Origin: Wurfbainia villosa
Lineage: Eukaryota; Streptophyta; Magnoliopsida; Zingiberales; Zingiberaceae
Length of the DNA stretch: 64,000 nucleotides
Reading direction: 5' to 3'
NCBI GenBank assembly: GCA_025175895.1
Contig: JAKLTH010000238.1
Coordinates: 1,054,001 to 1,118,000 of the forward strand
Shown piece by piece: positions 42,424 to 54,710 of this stretch (position 1 is its first letter; the number at the start of each line of letters is the position of its first letter). The position numbers were made by a program, and so were the translations under genes. A model generated the notes under the pieces. It did not search any database. It was given only the letters and a program-made list of their open reading frames with translations, and had not been told where the DNA came from.

Positions 42424-44150
42424 TTAGCATGAATCGATCACACTCTTAGGAACCCAAAATCTATTTGAGCTCCTTGGGTTTAATAGGTATTCCTTAGGGA
42501 TAACTTCCCTAGATACCCTCATAATGACCCTTCTAGGCTTGGTAGCCTTGGTCATTTGGGTCTTGTCTAGGTTAACTCTAGGGGTGACTCCCCTTGTAAC
42601 CTTCTTAGTGGCTTTTCTAGGTTTCTTCGAAACCTTAGCCACTAGACACACATCATGGTCAACTCTAGGGATGACTTCCCTTGTGACTTTGGTTTTCCTA
42701 GACCTAGGTTTAGTTCCATAATCAAATAGAACATTATGATATGTCTTCTTGGGGTTGGGTTTGTGACTCAAACCTTTCTTGCCACTTGAAGGTTCTTGCT
42801 TCCTAGGATCAAGATTTTGACCATTTGCCCCTTGCATTTGATTTTGTATTTTCCTAAGGGTCTTCTCCATTTTCTCAAATTTTGACCTCAAAACTTGATT
42901 TTCTAGCTCTAATTTGTTAGTGCCTATAAGATTCACATATCTTCACAATGACATGATATTGTCCACTTTGGGCCTAAGCCCTCATGGTTTTATTTTGAGC
43001 TCTACCCAAAAGGTCTCATGCCAATGGAGATATTTTTTCATCTTATAAGCACATGATCTTTTCCATGTCTTATCAATGTGGGACTTTGATTGTATTCTCA
43101 ATACTCCAACATAATTGCCTAATTTTTAAATTTTCATTTAGTCTTTGGATATTGTTCCATTTCTTAGGCATATGCCTACCCTTCTTGGGGTTAATTCTTA
43201 AATGGTTTTCTATCTTCCTCATACTTTCCTTAGGTAGGATTTTTCTAGGGACATTAGTCCCAAATTTCTCCTTGGTTGAAATAGGTCTAGAGTCATTATT
43301 TCTAGACTTGTCCTTATACCTAAAATCAACATGTTTAGCCCCTAAACAATAAAACCTATTTTTAACATGCTCTTTATGGATAATAGCAAGATTACTTCTA
43401 GCATGCTTTTGACTATTAATTGAAGAAGAAACGTACTTAAAGGTTACCTTAGGGTTAGCTTTAGAAGCTCCCCCCACATGTGTAGCTCCTCCTTGGACCT
43501 TCTTCTTTCCCTTAGGGCATTGACTCATATAATGCCCTTTTTGTTGACATTTAAAGCAAATGATGTGCTCCTAGTTTTTATGTGTTGGGGCACCGACATC
43601 CTTGACTTTTTCTTGACTTTTTGACGCCGGTTGAGTCTTTTTTACTCTTTTCGGATATTTTCTCTTGTAGTGTCCTACTTCCCTACACTCAAAGCATATG
43701 ATATGAACTTTATTTTTAAAAGTAATGCTTGAGTTACCTAGGGTGGTGGTGGAATTTTGAACTTTCTCTTCTTCTTGACCGGAGGTAGATGGTTCATGTT
43801 CTTCTTGCTTCGACATCGAGGATGATCTAATGTCCTCCCTCTCAATCCTAGAGGTGGAGACTTCTTCTACATCTACCTCTTCTTCCACCAATCCCGATCC
43901 GAATGTTGATTCTCTATCAACTTCCGAATCCTCACTTTCTTATGAGGAAGATCTTTCTTCTTCTTGTGTCGGTTCGAAATTTTCGTGAAGCATTGCTAAT
44001 TTTCTCTATAGATCCTTAGCATCTTGGAATTCACCTATCTTGGACAATAACACGTTAGGTATTAAATCAACTAACATATCGATTACCTTGTCATTTATTT
44101 CGGAATTTCAGAGTTGGTCTTGGGTCCATCTCTTTTTCTTGAGATATCAT
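42424..44150 (-). pseudogene. O gag, split by a solo TRIM LTR and by P
   Basis: From the right: damaged capsid pieces between 44150 and 43900 (in shifting frames, PNVLLSKIGEFQDAK). Then a frame 43571-43891 follows with an acidic linker and the first knuckle CFECREVGHYKRKYP, in which the last cysteine is replaced by tyrosine. A TAG at 43568-43570 precedes the second, intact knuckle CFKCQQKGHYMSQC. The frame 43073-43528 continues with LGAKHVDFRYKDKSR and NVPRKILPKESMRK. After the TRIM insertion the coiled coil KLELENQVLRSKFEKME and a basic tail end in EYLLNPRSSNRFWVPKSV (42424-42914). The WVPK ending matches the gag end of N and M. Pol is absent. Confidence 0.7.
42915..43111. mobile_element. 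Solo LTR of a TRIM/SMART-type miniature element, 197 bp
   Basis: TGTTAGTGCC...CTCCAACA with exact flanks TAATT at 42910-42914 and 43112-43116. It contains ATTGTCCACTTTGGGCCTAA and CAATGTGGGACTTTGATTG, words typical of small plant LTRs. It separates two parts of the O gag. Confidence 0.8.
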
Positions 44151-47094
44151 TGTCACGCCCCGAGAGGGGTACTTGTCCGACGAAAATCGGACAACACCTC
44201 CCCTGAACTGCAGACAATTGAAAACTGTATACAAGGCCCATACGGTCCACTATACATCGGCCAACAAGACCGGAACATAACACGACAATACATATAATAT
44301 ATGGGCCTCAGGCTAACAAACAAAGTAAATAAAAGGTCTAAAACCTTTAGACTTACCCCTTTTGCCATCTGAGCAGGAAAACACAACCACACACATAACC
44401 AAACAACCCGAACAAAAAGTCCACAAAGACTTAAACAAGTACCACCAAATAACCACGAGTATAAAATACTACAAGTTTGAAACATAGAGTACTAGAGACA
44501 ACAAAAACATGCGGAAGCCTGAAAACCAAATGACGGAGTCTTCAGATCAGAGGACTGGCAACTGGACCCTTCGGAAGGCTTCATCCCGAAATAAAAGAGA
44601 TATCAACAGAGTGAGTAAAACTCAGCAGATATCTAATAGTCATGCACAGTAAACTATAAGTAGCAATAATAATCATGCTGACACAGTTTCTCAACAAAAA
44701 TACATACATGAAAACTGTACATACCAGAATCACCTAAGCTGACATAAAATACATCCACACAAATATATGTAGAATCACAAAAACAACCAATGTAATACCT
44801 CCTGTATGTGCATGATAATCATATGCAACAACCAAAAGTGCAACAATCAATGCATATAGTAAAAATGTATGCACATGATGCAATTACCTGTGTCACCTCT
44901 GACGCCAGTCAAGCCACCAACATGTCATGTGTTCCGGTTGAGTGGGTAGGACTGTGACAACTATGCACTCTGCCATCACTACACCTATGTAACTGAGTGG
45001 ACAGGATGCTGGCGGAGTATCACCCTTCTACCCCATGTATGTATATGGAGGACATCACCTCGTCTCATCTCCTCGTCATGAGTGGACAGGATGCTGGCGG
45101 AGTATCACCCTCCTACCCCATATATCTATATGGGGGACATCACCTCGTCTCACGACAAAGGAGGGATCCCTGTCTACTACCACGTTGCAATACAAATCAC
45201 CTGAGCAACCACCGTGGAGCCCTGACAGAGCAACTACACACACACCTGAAATACCACTAACCCACGAGTGGTTGTGTGTGTAGATAATGTGACTGACGAT
45301 GGGTTCAACTACCAAGCAGTATCACCTCCTACAGAGGAGCCGATGATCGTCAGTCATGCAATAATGTAAGATGGTGCATGTCACTAATGCACGATACACC
45401 TATCAATCCATGGCTACCTATGGTATATACCAATAGGAGCCCATATCAAATAACCTAAGTACATAACTTTATGTACACATGCAAGATATATTCATTATTC
45501 ATTCAATGCACAGTATGTAAGGTATGTCACTACTCTAGTACTAAATAAACCAATAACAAGTATTAAAGTGATAGAGCATAATATAATAAGAATATGAAAC
45601 GACTACAACACGTACTAGGTAGAGACATACCAAGGCAGTTAACAAGCATAGAAAACTACTACTAGCTATAATAAACAATGCACAATAAGATGACAATATC
45701 TAAAAGAAGATAAGTTAAAGATACTCATCTGCTATGAAGAATTCCAACTGTCTCTATGCTCATGGACCAGTCTCGTGATCGAAACATACATAAAACATAA
45801 TTATCATCAAATCCAAGCACACGACAATGTACTAAATTACTACTATATAGTTTCTATATTTGTATCCCTTTATCAAATACAAATTAGAAACCCTCTACTG
45901 ACCCTCAGCTTGTATATTTAATACATTCACACCACGAAACACAAAATAGGTGACTTAACTACTTAATCCATCAAATCCACCATCCACAGGCCGAATCAAA
46001 ACCCAAATAGCTACATTACATATCAAAACACATCTAAACCATTCACAGCTCACTTAACCTACCAATTACGGTCGTACAACCAAAATCAAACCCAATCACA
46101 ACTCTCTAACCTTTTAAACCACCTTCACAGTTCCATCACAAATCACAAATAGAGCAATCACAACACCCTCCCTAATCACCTCATTTACACAATATCAATC
46201 ATCTAACAGCTAGTCCAAAAGATGAAGAATCTTACTCCTTAGTAGCTTGGTCACCCACTGATCGGTCACCCACAGTCGTGCACAGCCTTCTCAACCCTCA
46301 CAACCCCTCAAACCCACTCACAGTCGGCTAAACTCCAACCAGCCTACTCCACCTGAGGAACTCCCCCCATCCAGATCAGAACACCCTCAACAATCAATAG
46401 CATCGAACAATCTGTAGATAAAAAAAAGGGAATGGGTCGAGATTTACTAGCTCTTAAGGCTACACCGGCGGCTATCCTCCAAGATGCCCTATTCGCCAGC
46501 AGAACACCCCTGCTGCCCTAAACCACCGGTTGATGAGCAATTCGAAAGACAAGGGTTGCAGTTAGAGAGGAATCATTCTGAGATAGGGGAAGAAGAATAC
46601 CACCTCACCTTGATCCGGCAAAAATCGCGAAGGCAGTTCACCGTTGGTACGTCGTCGATTTAACCTCCCTCGCCACTCACTCGCCCACTGCTCTCGCTTG
46701 TCCATAGAGATCAGGTCGCCGCTGCTTGTTGCGAGGAAGGGAGGACGAGTGGAGGAAGAAGGAAGGAGGAAGAATCGCGGCTGGGAACCACTCGGGAGAG
46801 AAGAGATCGACGATGAGAAAATGGGAGAACGGAAGAAACGGAATGGGCGTTAAAAATAAAAGGTCGGGTCAGGTTAAAGAAAACGGGTCGGGTCCACTAA
46901 CGGGTTGAGCTTTAACACCCTATAAGCCATTAACCCTAAATCCATTCAATTAACCCATAAGATTTAACTTAGGTTAGGTTTAAATAAATTTCTAACCATC
47001 CATCGTTAATTTAATTTACCCATTAATAAGATCTCTATTTAAAGAATAATAAAGATATTATTTTTTATAGGAAATTTATTTGTGGTATTTTATA
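44151..47094 (-). repeat. 3' LTR of P
   Basis: The left end TGTCACGCCCCGAGAGGGG equals that at 60523. An 84-86 bp block (GTGGACAGGATGCTGGCGGA...) is present twice here (44996-45160) and only once in the 5' LTR (63020-63110). The right part has a purine-rich GC block at 46640-46860 with frames but no recognisable protein. The right end is approximate because N sits in the adjoining polypurine tract. Confidence 0.75.
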
Positions 47095-47512
47095 TTCTCC
47101 CCCATGTTGGTGCAGTAGGCACCTAAGTCAAACCTGAGTTTTGATTATAGAAAATGATACAAAGTTAAGCTCATATCGTTATCTCACGAGCTAAATCGAG
47201 TGTGCAAAAAAGTGCCAATGCTGGAGCCGAAGGCCAGCGACACCCGGAGAAAGCTGCGGTGGTCGGGCAACACTCGAGTGATTTCGGAGGAAGCCAAAGG
47301 AATCGAGTGGAAGGCCGGAAGCGAAAGCGACACAATAAGTATCGAGGTAAGCTCGTGTGTGCGAGCGTAAGTGAGGTCGTATCCTCCTTACGGGGATAGT
47401 CTTATGCGTAGATCCGACCCAAGACATCCCATCGGTGGTCTAGGTCGAGATCGGACGGTCGAAGGCCATCGAAATAATATTTTTGTTTAGCTAACTTTTG
47501 ATTTCAGCTAGC

Positions 47513-47630
47513 ATCAGTCGACTGCCAGCTTGGAGGACTCGACTGTTGTCCATCAGTCGACTATCTGCGGTCATCATTCAACTGATGCTGCCATCAGTCG
47601 ACTGATGATGGCAATCAGTCGACTGATGGT
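47513..47630. repeat. CAGTCGACTG motif tract (N 5' LTR)
   Basis: Three exact CAGTCGACTG and several variants. In the 3' LTR (55120-55225) the middle part is replaced by unrelated words (ACCCACTATATACGG, GCCATCGATCGATG). Confidence 0.85.
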
Positions 47631-47732
47631 CAAGGATCAGTCTCGAGGAGTCAAGCTCTATCATCATTTTTCAAGGAGTCTTGTGCCCAATTTCTATTAG
47701 TTGAAGATCCTCTCGAAAAGGGGCTCAAGGGC

Positions 47733-47740
47733 TATAAAAG
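47733..47740 (+). promoter_or_regulatory. TATA box in N LTR
   Basis: TATAAAAG in a purine-rich context, conserved at 55332-55339 of the 3' LTR, about 100-200 bp after the motif tract. Confidence 0.55.
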
Positions 47741-48239
47741 GAGGGTCTCTCCTAGGGTTTTTCATCAATTCTAAGTGCTCAAAAGCCTTCGTCGCGACTC
47801 TCAGCGACTCTACAACGACATTTCTAGCTTAATTTCTATTCTCTAGTTGTTGGTATAACTTTAATTTGTCATCTCTTTAATATTGCAATTCTTTTTGTTA
47901 ATCAAGGTTTTCTATCGTTGCATTTTACCTTAATAGAAGAGAGGGTTTGTCTCTCTATCTTTTGCTTTCGAAGGTTTTGTAATCGTCAAACTCCTACCTC
48001 CAACGAGGAGGAGTGTTTTAGTGAATTGGCCTCCGAACACGGTCTAGGACTGTTAGGGCCTTGGAGTAGTAGCTGAAGGCTACAAACCAAGTAAAAATCC
48101 ATTTGTCTCTCTTTATTTGTCATTTATCTTTCCGCTGCAATTAATTGTCTACTCGGGTTTTAACGAACGAAATGAAAGAAACGAAAGAAAAGTTTTTATC
48201 GCTATTCACCCCCCCTCTAGCGATCTGCTCGATCCAACA

Positions 48240-48255
48240 ATTGATATCAGAGATG
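48240..48255 (+). promoter_or_regulatory. Primer-binding site of N
   Basis: ATTGATATCAGAGATG directly after the LTR. It differs by a G-to-A change from the common TGGTATCAGAGC, as expected for a decayed copy. Confidence 0.75.
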
Positions 48256-48454
48256 AGGGTGCTAAGATTTGGTGAAACCACCAATCTAGCTTTTTACAGA
48301 TTTTTTTTCTTTTTTTTCTATTTATTTCGAATTTATTTCATTCGCTTGGTTTTTCTCCAGCACTACTAATCCAAGACGCGAGTCTTGGTATATTTCGATT
48401 GTTTGTGTTGTTGTTAGGTTTTTCGTCTTCATTCTCTTGTTTGTTTTTGTATCA

Positions 48455-50040
48455 ATGGCCCATCTCGAGGTTTTATCACCGTCCGACCTCCGTTTTACAA
48501 CGGAGATGACTTCCGTTATTGGAAGGGTCGAATGGAATACTTTCTTAATACCCAAATCGAGATGTGGATCATAATCCAAACGGGATTCACACTTCCGACT
48601 AACGAAGTGGGTGAATCTTTAGATTATGACCAATGGACCAATGCTACAAAAAGACAAGTCGAAGCCGACGCCAAGGCAACTCAAATCCTCCAATGCGGCT
48701 TGTCCAAGGAGGAGCTTAATCACGTCAGCCCCTTCATCAGCGCAAAGGATCTTTGAACAGAATTAGTGGAGCTACACGAAGGGACCGATGAAGCCAAGGT
48801 ATGTAAGAGCGATCTTTTGTTTAATAAATTATATAATCTAAAAATGCATGAACATGAAACGACGACGTAACTTCACGCTCGCGTTCAAGATATAATCAAT
48901 AACCTACACGCGATCGGGCAAAAGGTCGAAAACCGCGACCTTATTAGGCATGTTCTTAACTCTTTTCCTAGGACTACCTTGTGGGCATCCATGGTCGATG
49001 CCTACAAGGTCTCCAAGGATCTTTCAAAACTTAGGTTAGATGAGTTATTTTCTTATTTCAAACTTCATGAGCAGTCTAACTCGAAACCCGAGAAGGGTAT
49101 AGCACTTTTTGCAGGTTCAAGGAAGAAAACCGCGAGCAAGCCACCCCCGAAGGAAGAAGAAGATGAGTCCGATTCGGAGGTCGACCCGGAAATGGAGGTC
49201 GAACTAGTCAACCTAGTTCAGAGGATAGTCAAGGGTCGAAAGCGAACCGTCACTCGACCCAACGAAGGTAAACCTAAAAGTTATAATATTAGGTGTTACG
49301 AATGCAACAGGTTTGGACACATCAAGTCCGAATGCCCAAAACTCAAGAGCAAAACACCAAAACACAAAAAGGCACTCAACGCTACATGGGAAGAAGCGTC
49401 CGAGGAAGAAGATGATGATCGCATCCTCATGGCTAAACTGATTGAATCGAAGATGAAGTCAGAACTGGAACACGAATCTGAAACCGAAGACGAGTCAGAC
49501 TGCGAAGCGCTATTCAAGATAAGCCACGAATACACATCTGGTTCAAAAGATACACTCAAGGTAAGTTGATCCCTTATTAGTATGCTTTATAGTGAAATTA
49601 AGTTATTAACTAAGAAATTAGCTAAGTCCGAGTCCAAGGTCGAGACCCTGGTTGAGGAAGTTAAACTCCTCAAATACGAGGTCTCCCTAACCTCTTCGAC
49701 TAGTCGAGTTCGAGAGGAGGACTCAACTCGGGTTGAAAAGCTCGAAGTTGAGAACTCACTCTTGAAGAGTCAAGTCGAAGATCTTAGGAACACGTTGGAA
49801 AGGTTTACTTTGGGATCCAAAGGACTTGACCTCCTACTTGGATCGCAAAGGGCCATGTACAACAAGGCTGGACTAGGGTTTAGGTCAAATACGACCAACA
49901 AGTCGTATATGTCGATTGTAAGTCGACATAAAAAACATGTCGAAGCATGGGTCCCTAAGACCGCCTTGATTTTAAACTTAGGATCGAACCAGTACTGGGT
50001 TCCCAAGGACCAAATTCACTATGTGGAGAGACCGAACTGA
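48455..50040 (+). pseudogene. N gag with long coiled-coil tail
   Basis: The ATG at 48455 leads into the right frame through a one-base shift near 48470; from there one frame runs to 50040. Motifs: PPFYNGDDFRYWKGRMEYFL, ATQILQCGLSKEELN, ELVELHEGTDEAKV, NRDLIRHVLNSFPRTTLWA, an intact zinc knuckle CYECNRFGHIKSEC (about 49297), an acidic linker, a coiled coil (LLTKKLAKSESKVETLVEEV), then ERFTLGSKGLDLLLGSQRA and a WVPK repeat end. In-frame stops lie at 48754-48756, 48868-48870 and 49567-49569; the first sits at a conserved tryptophan. Otherwise the frame is kept, so the element died recently. Confidence 0.85.
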
Positions 50041-50676
50041 TTCAACGGTCCAGGGGGAGCCAGTACAAAACTTATTTGTACTTTAACTTAGAAATTGCAT
50101 GCTTAGGTTCTTTATTTAGTTTGATTTTTCTTTTTAGAATGGTTAGATAGGACTATAACTCGTCAATACTTGATAACATAGTACCAGGACGCAGTGAGAT
50201 GATAGTACGCTAGGAAAGCAGAGTCTTGTGTATTCAAGCTAGATAAGGCATATCTAGTTCGGTGCACTTGACCGAGTGGAATTAGCTGAAGCTACCTCGT
50301 CATATCCTAGACTAGTTAGACCAGGAAGTGGTCTTAGGTGAGTTAAGTCTCTATTTTCTTGAAAATGACTTTGTCTAAGGAAGTGGTCATTGTTCCGATC
50401 AAAGAAGGCTTCTATGCCTTGCCACGACCTAGAAGCCATGATCTTGAAAAGGTGACTTGATGAGCCTAAGATCAAATCCGAATCTAACGCAAGGTTGACA
50501 AGTGTTCAAATCATTAAATTTAAATCAAGTAAAATTGGAAGTCATCTCACAAGAACATATAGGGTTAACATGTTTGATCATGTAGACATGGGTGAGATGA
50601 TTTAGGTTAATAATCTTCAACCAATCTTTAATAAATCCAATATCCGATCCAACTACCTTGCGTGTAGGATCAATGG
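50041..50676 (+). other. gag-pol spacer of N
   Basis: About 630 bp with stops in all plus frames, although gag and pol are in the same frame (frame 1). I see no domain. It may be a decayed linker or an intron-like region. Confidence 0.5.
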
Positions 50677-53600
50677 ATGTTGGACAGTGGTTGCTCCCGA
50701 CACATGACCGGGGATCAACTCAAGTTTTCGAAACTTCGATTCAAACAACAAGGATCAGTAGCCTTTAGAAACAACAGCAAGCTCAAAATCATCGAATCAT
50801 GTGATATTGAGCTCAACTCTAACTTTATTATTCAAAATGTCTTATTGGTAGAAAATTTTCAATATAATTTACTTAGTGTAAGTCAATTGTGTGATAATAA
50901 CTATAAGGTCATATTTCTAGAAAATGAATGCATAATTAATATAAATGAAACTTCTAAAACAATCCTTAAGGGAACCAGAAACAACAATATTTACACTATT
51001 AATCTAACTAACTCCTCTACCAACTGTCTTATGGCAAGGCAAGAGGAATCATGGTTATGGCACCGACGACTCGGTCACTCACACCCAAGACTCATCCACA
51101 AGATGAGTCAGAGTGACTTAGTCAGAGGTTTGCCTAACATCAATAACTTGAATAATAAAATATGTAATGCTTGTCAACAAGGTAAACAATCTAGGACACA
51201 ACATCAACTAACTAATCAAGAACGATCCAAAAGTGTTCTTGAGCTCCTACACATGGATCTATTTGATTCACACGGAGCTAAGTCACTTAATGGGAGTAAA
51301 TTTTGCTTAGTTATAATTGATGACTATTCTAGATTTACTTGGGTTAGGTTCATCAAACACAAAAGTGATACCCTAGATCAATTAATCAACCTATTTAAAC
51401 TAATAAAAAATCAATAAAACCTTAAAATCAAAAGACTTATGACTGATCATGGCCGTGAATTCGAGAACCACAGGTTTACAGAATTCTGTAACCTAAATGG
51501 ATACCACCATGAGTTCTCTTGCCCTAGAACCCCACAATAAAATGGCCTAGTAGAACGTAAAAATAGAACCCTACAAGAAGCCGCTAGGACAATCTTAAAC
51601 GAGTATAACCTACCCGATAGGTTTTGGGCGGAAGCCGTGAGTACGACATGCTATGTCCAAAATAGGATCCTTATGGTAAAGAGGCACCTTAAGACCTCAT
51701 ACGAGATTTATCATGATAAAATACCTAACATCAAGTACTTTAGGATATTTGGGTATAAGGTACATATCCTAAACACTAAGGATTACCTAGGAAAATTTAC
51801 ATCCAAAACCTCGATCGGGATCTTTCTAGGATACTCGACTACAAGTAGAGCTAATAGAGTATATAACCATGATACTCTTAGAGTCGAGGAGACTATCAAT
51901 GTAGTATTTGATGAAGGACATGAACCTACAAAACCCCCGACAACCCCAATTAGCGAGCCGATTCATACCAGACCTAACTATGATCCGGAGATCAAGTCTA
52001 GTATTAATCCTAACCTAAGTCAACCAAGTCATTCTATCGACCAAGTGGTAGAAGACTCTAGTCAAACTAGGACTCAAACGAGTCATCCTATTGACCAAGT
52101 GATAGATGACCTAAACCCAAATCAAACTAGGACTCAAACCAATCATCCTATCGACCAAGTGATAGGTGATCCAAGTCTAGGAGTTTGAACTAGAGTCTCA
52201 TACAGAAATCTTAGTCAAATCTCCCTGATTTCCAAAATTGAACCCAAAACTATTGACCAAGCTCTTCTTGATCCCGATTGGATTATTGCAGTGCAAGAAG
52301 AGCTGGCTCAATTCACTAGGAATGAAGTATGGGAATTAGTACCACCACCTAAAGATAAAACAATCATTGGAACAAGGTGAGTGTTTAGAAATAAACTTGA
52401 TGATAAAGGTGAAGTAGTTAGAAATAAAGCTAGACTAGTCGCTAAAGGGTTTAGTCAAGTCGAAGGTTTAGATTACGACGAGACCTATGCTCCAATAGCT
52501 AGGTTAGAGTCCATTCGAATGTTATTAGCATATGTTGCTTATCGAGGATTCAAGTTGTTTCAAATGGATATAAAGTCAGCATTCTTGAATGGATACATTA
52601 AAGAAGAGGTTTATGTTAGTCAACCCCCCGATTTTGAAAGTCTAGATAAACCTGACCATGTTCTTAGGTTAAAGAAAGCTCTCTATGGACTTAAATAAGC
52701 TCCTTGAGCTTGGTACAAGAGGCTTTCGGTTTATCTTAAGTCCAAAGGATTTAATCAAGGTGTAGTTAACCCAACTCTTTTCGTAAAAATCATAGGTAAA
52801 GACATATTCATAGCCCAAATCTACGTAGATGATATTATTTTCGGAACCACCAACTCGATCCTACTGAATGAATTCATTTCACTTATGGAAAGTGAATTTG
52901 AAATGAATTTAGTAGGTGAGTTAAGTTTCTTCTTAGGTCTACAAATTAAACAAACTAAAGATGAAATATACCTACATCAACGCAAATATACTAGGGAATT
53001 AATTAAACACTTTGGAATGCAAGACGCTAAAATTATTAATACCCCAATGGCAACTAATGTGAATATAGAAGAAGATGTAATCGGAAATTCAATTGATTTA
53101 AAATACTATAGGAGCATAATAGGGAGTCTCCTTTACTTAACTGCGAGCCGACCTGATATCCTATTTGCAATAAGTATGTGTGCAAGGTTCCAAACCTGTG
53201 CCAAGGAGTCTCACCTAACTCTAGTCAAGCGTATCCTTAGATATCTAAAGGGTACACTTAATGTCGGTATTTGGTACCCTAAATCTACCGAGTTCGAACT
53301 AACCGACTACTCTGATTCGGACTATGCCGGTAGTAAGCTAGATAGAAAGAGTACGAGTGGTTGTTGTCAACTTCTTGGCTTGAGTCTATTAAGTTGGTGC
53401 AGTAGGAAGCAACACTGTGTTGCCTTATCTACCACCGAAGCCGAATACATCGTGATGGGTGAGTGTGTTACTCAGCTTCTTTGGATGAAGCACACTCTCC
53501 GAGACTTTAAGTTAGATTTTACAAACACTAAACTTCACGTAGATAACATTAGCTCAATTAACCTAACTAAGAATCCAATATGTCATTCTAGGACCAAACA

Positions 53601-53739
53601 TATAGAGGTTAAACATCATTTCATTCGAGAACATGTGGCCAACAGAGCCATACAACTCGAATACGTCGAATCGAAGTCCAACTTGGCAGACCTATTTACT
53701 AAACCCCTACCCGAAGTCGAATTCAGTCTATTAAGATGA
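50677..53739 (+). pseudogene. N pol: protease, integrase, RT, RNase H
   Basis: The whole stretch is in one frame, broken only by stops at 51415, 51538, 52186, 52378, 52696 and 52705. Protease: MLDSGCSRHMTGD. Integrase: zinc finger H-x-H...C-x2-C (LWHRRLGHSHPRL, ICNACQQGKQ) and core (HMDLFDSHGAKSLNG, VIIDDYSRFTW, then DHGREFEN and NGLVERKNRTLQEA). A repeat-rich linker (QTRTQTNHPIDQVI, three copies, 52040-52170) follows. RT: ARLVAKGFSQVEGLDYDE, FQMDIKSAFLNGYIKEEV, IYVDDIIFG catalytic motif. RNase H: LDRKSTSGCCQLLG, STTEAEYIVMGECV, NLTKNPICHSRTKHIEVKHH, LADLFTKPLPE. The NLTKNP..HSRTKHI block fits SIRE/Maximus. Each stop is one C-to-T or G-to-A step from a sense codon. Confidence 0.9.
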
Positions 53740-54696
53740 AAATTGGGCATGTGCGTAGTAGAATAGGAACTTACAAATTATATTTTCTTACTACTATTTC
53801 TTACTTTTTATTTTCATAGAACTAGCATAGGACATACCTTAGATATCATGCACCTATAGATTTAAGGAGCCAATACATCTCACAACACATAGGACTAATG
53901 TGTTTGTGTACTTAGCCACGTAGATGGACGTGAGATGTTAGGACCTTACTCATGGTTCCAAATGTTGAGCTAGTGCATCGCCATGAATCACGGAGTATAA
54001 TCATACATATTAACCGACTCTGACCAGGACTGGTTGATCTTTCATATCAATCAAGTCAAATATGAGTCGAACATTTTATAGATGAGATTATTTTCAGTAT
54101 ATTATTTTCAAAATAATATGGAACATGCTTGGACTTTAAAATTAATATCTATATTTGTTTTTCACACACCCCCACTCTTTTCGATATATAGCAAAAGGGG
54201 GAGAAAAAGGCCAAAGTTAAGGGATCAAAATTTTTGATAACTTAACATTCTTTAAGTTTTGAAAATTTACTTAACTTGTTTTTAAGGCCAAGTTAAGAGA
54301 ATTCTTAACTTAAACTTATTTTTAAACACTATGGACAAACGTTAATGCTTTACTTAAGAAAGAGGGAGAAAGGACCAAGTTAAGAAGTCTTCTTAACTTA
54401 AACGTTTCACTAAGTCTAAGAGAATTCTTAGACTTCTTAACTTAAATGTTTCACTAAAGCCAACTTTAAGTATTGTTAATTACTTAAACTCTTCCTAAAT
54501 AGCAACCCTCAAGGGGGAGGATTAAGGTTTTCTTTCAAGACTCACCCTCGGTCAAGGGGGAGGTTTCCCCAAGGGGGAGTACTTGAAGAAAATCCTTACT
54601 ACTCCTACTTAATCCTTTTATTATTGTTTCTCATGCACATTATTATTCTTCATGAATGCTATTTTCTTAACTTTGTATGTGGGTTTGCCTTAGATC
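53740..54696 (+). other. 3' non-coding region of N with multiple polypurine tracts
   Basis: No frame. Purine tracts: AAAAGGGGGAGAAAAAGG near 54190, AGAGGGAGAAAGG near 54362, CAAGGGGGAGGATT near 54510, and AAGGGGGAGGTTTCCCC, AAGGGGGAG from 54555. Such stacks before the 3' LTR are known in SIRE-type elements. Confidence 0.7.
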
Positions 54697-54710
54697 AAAA
54701 AGGGGGAGAT
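54697..54710 (+). promoter_or_regulatory. Polypurine tract of N
   Basis: AAAAAGGGGGAGAT directly before TGTTGGTGC, identical to that of M. Confidence 0.85.

Larger units (their letters stand above)
39102..44150 (-). mobile_element. Element O: gag-only Copia-type LTR element (minus), cut by P
   Basis: The 3' LTR is 39102-40606, then the polypurine tract, the AT-rich internal region and gag. The left flank is TTTAG (39097-39101). The right part (rest of gag, primer site, 5' LTR) is not in the window because P is inserted at 44151. Sequence order and content equal those of K and L. No pol. Confidence 0.8.
47105..48239 (+). repeat. 5' LTR of N
   Basis: Starts TGTTGGTGCAGTAGGC, ends GATCCAACA. 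TATAAAAG at 47733-47740 is the likely TATA box. Very similar to the 3' LTR outside 47535-47605. Confidence 0.9.

Noticed and set aside
44094..44485. Minus frames at the left end of the P LTR (also 60523-60826)
   Set aside because: The same frames occur in both LTRs, one with changes; no domain, so treated as LTR sequence.
46644..46908. Arginine/glutamate-rich frames in the P LTR
   Set aside because: Purine-rich LTR sequence; no conserved motif and no start context that stands out.
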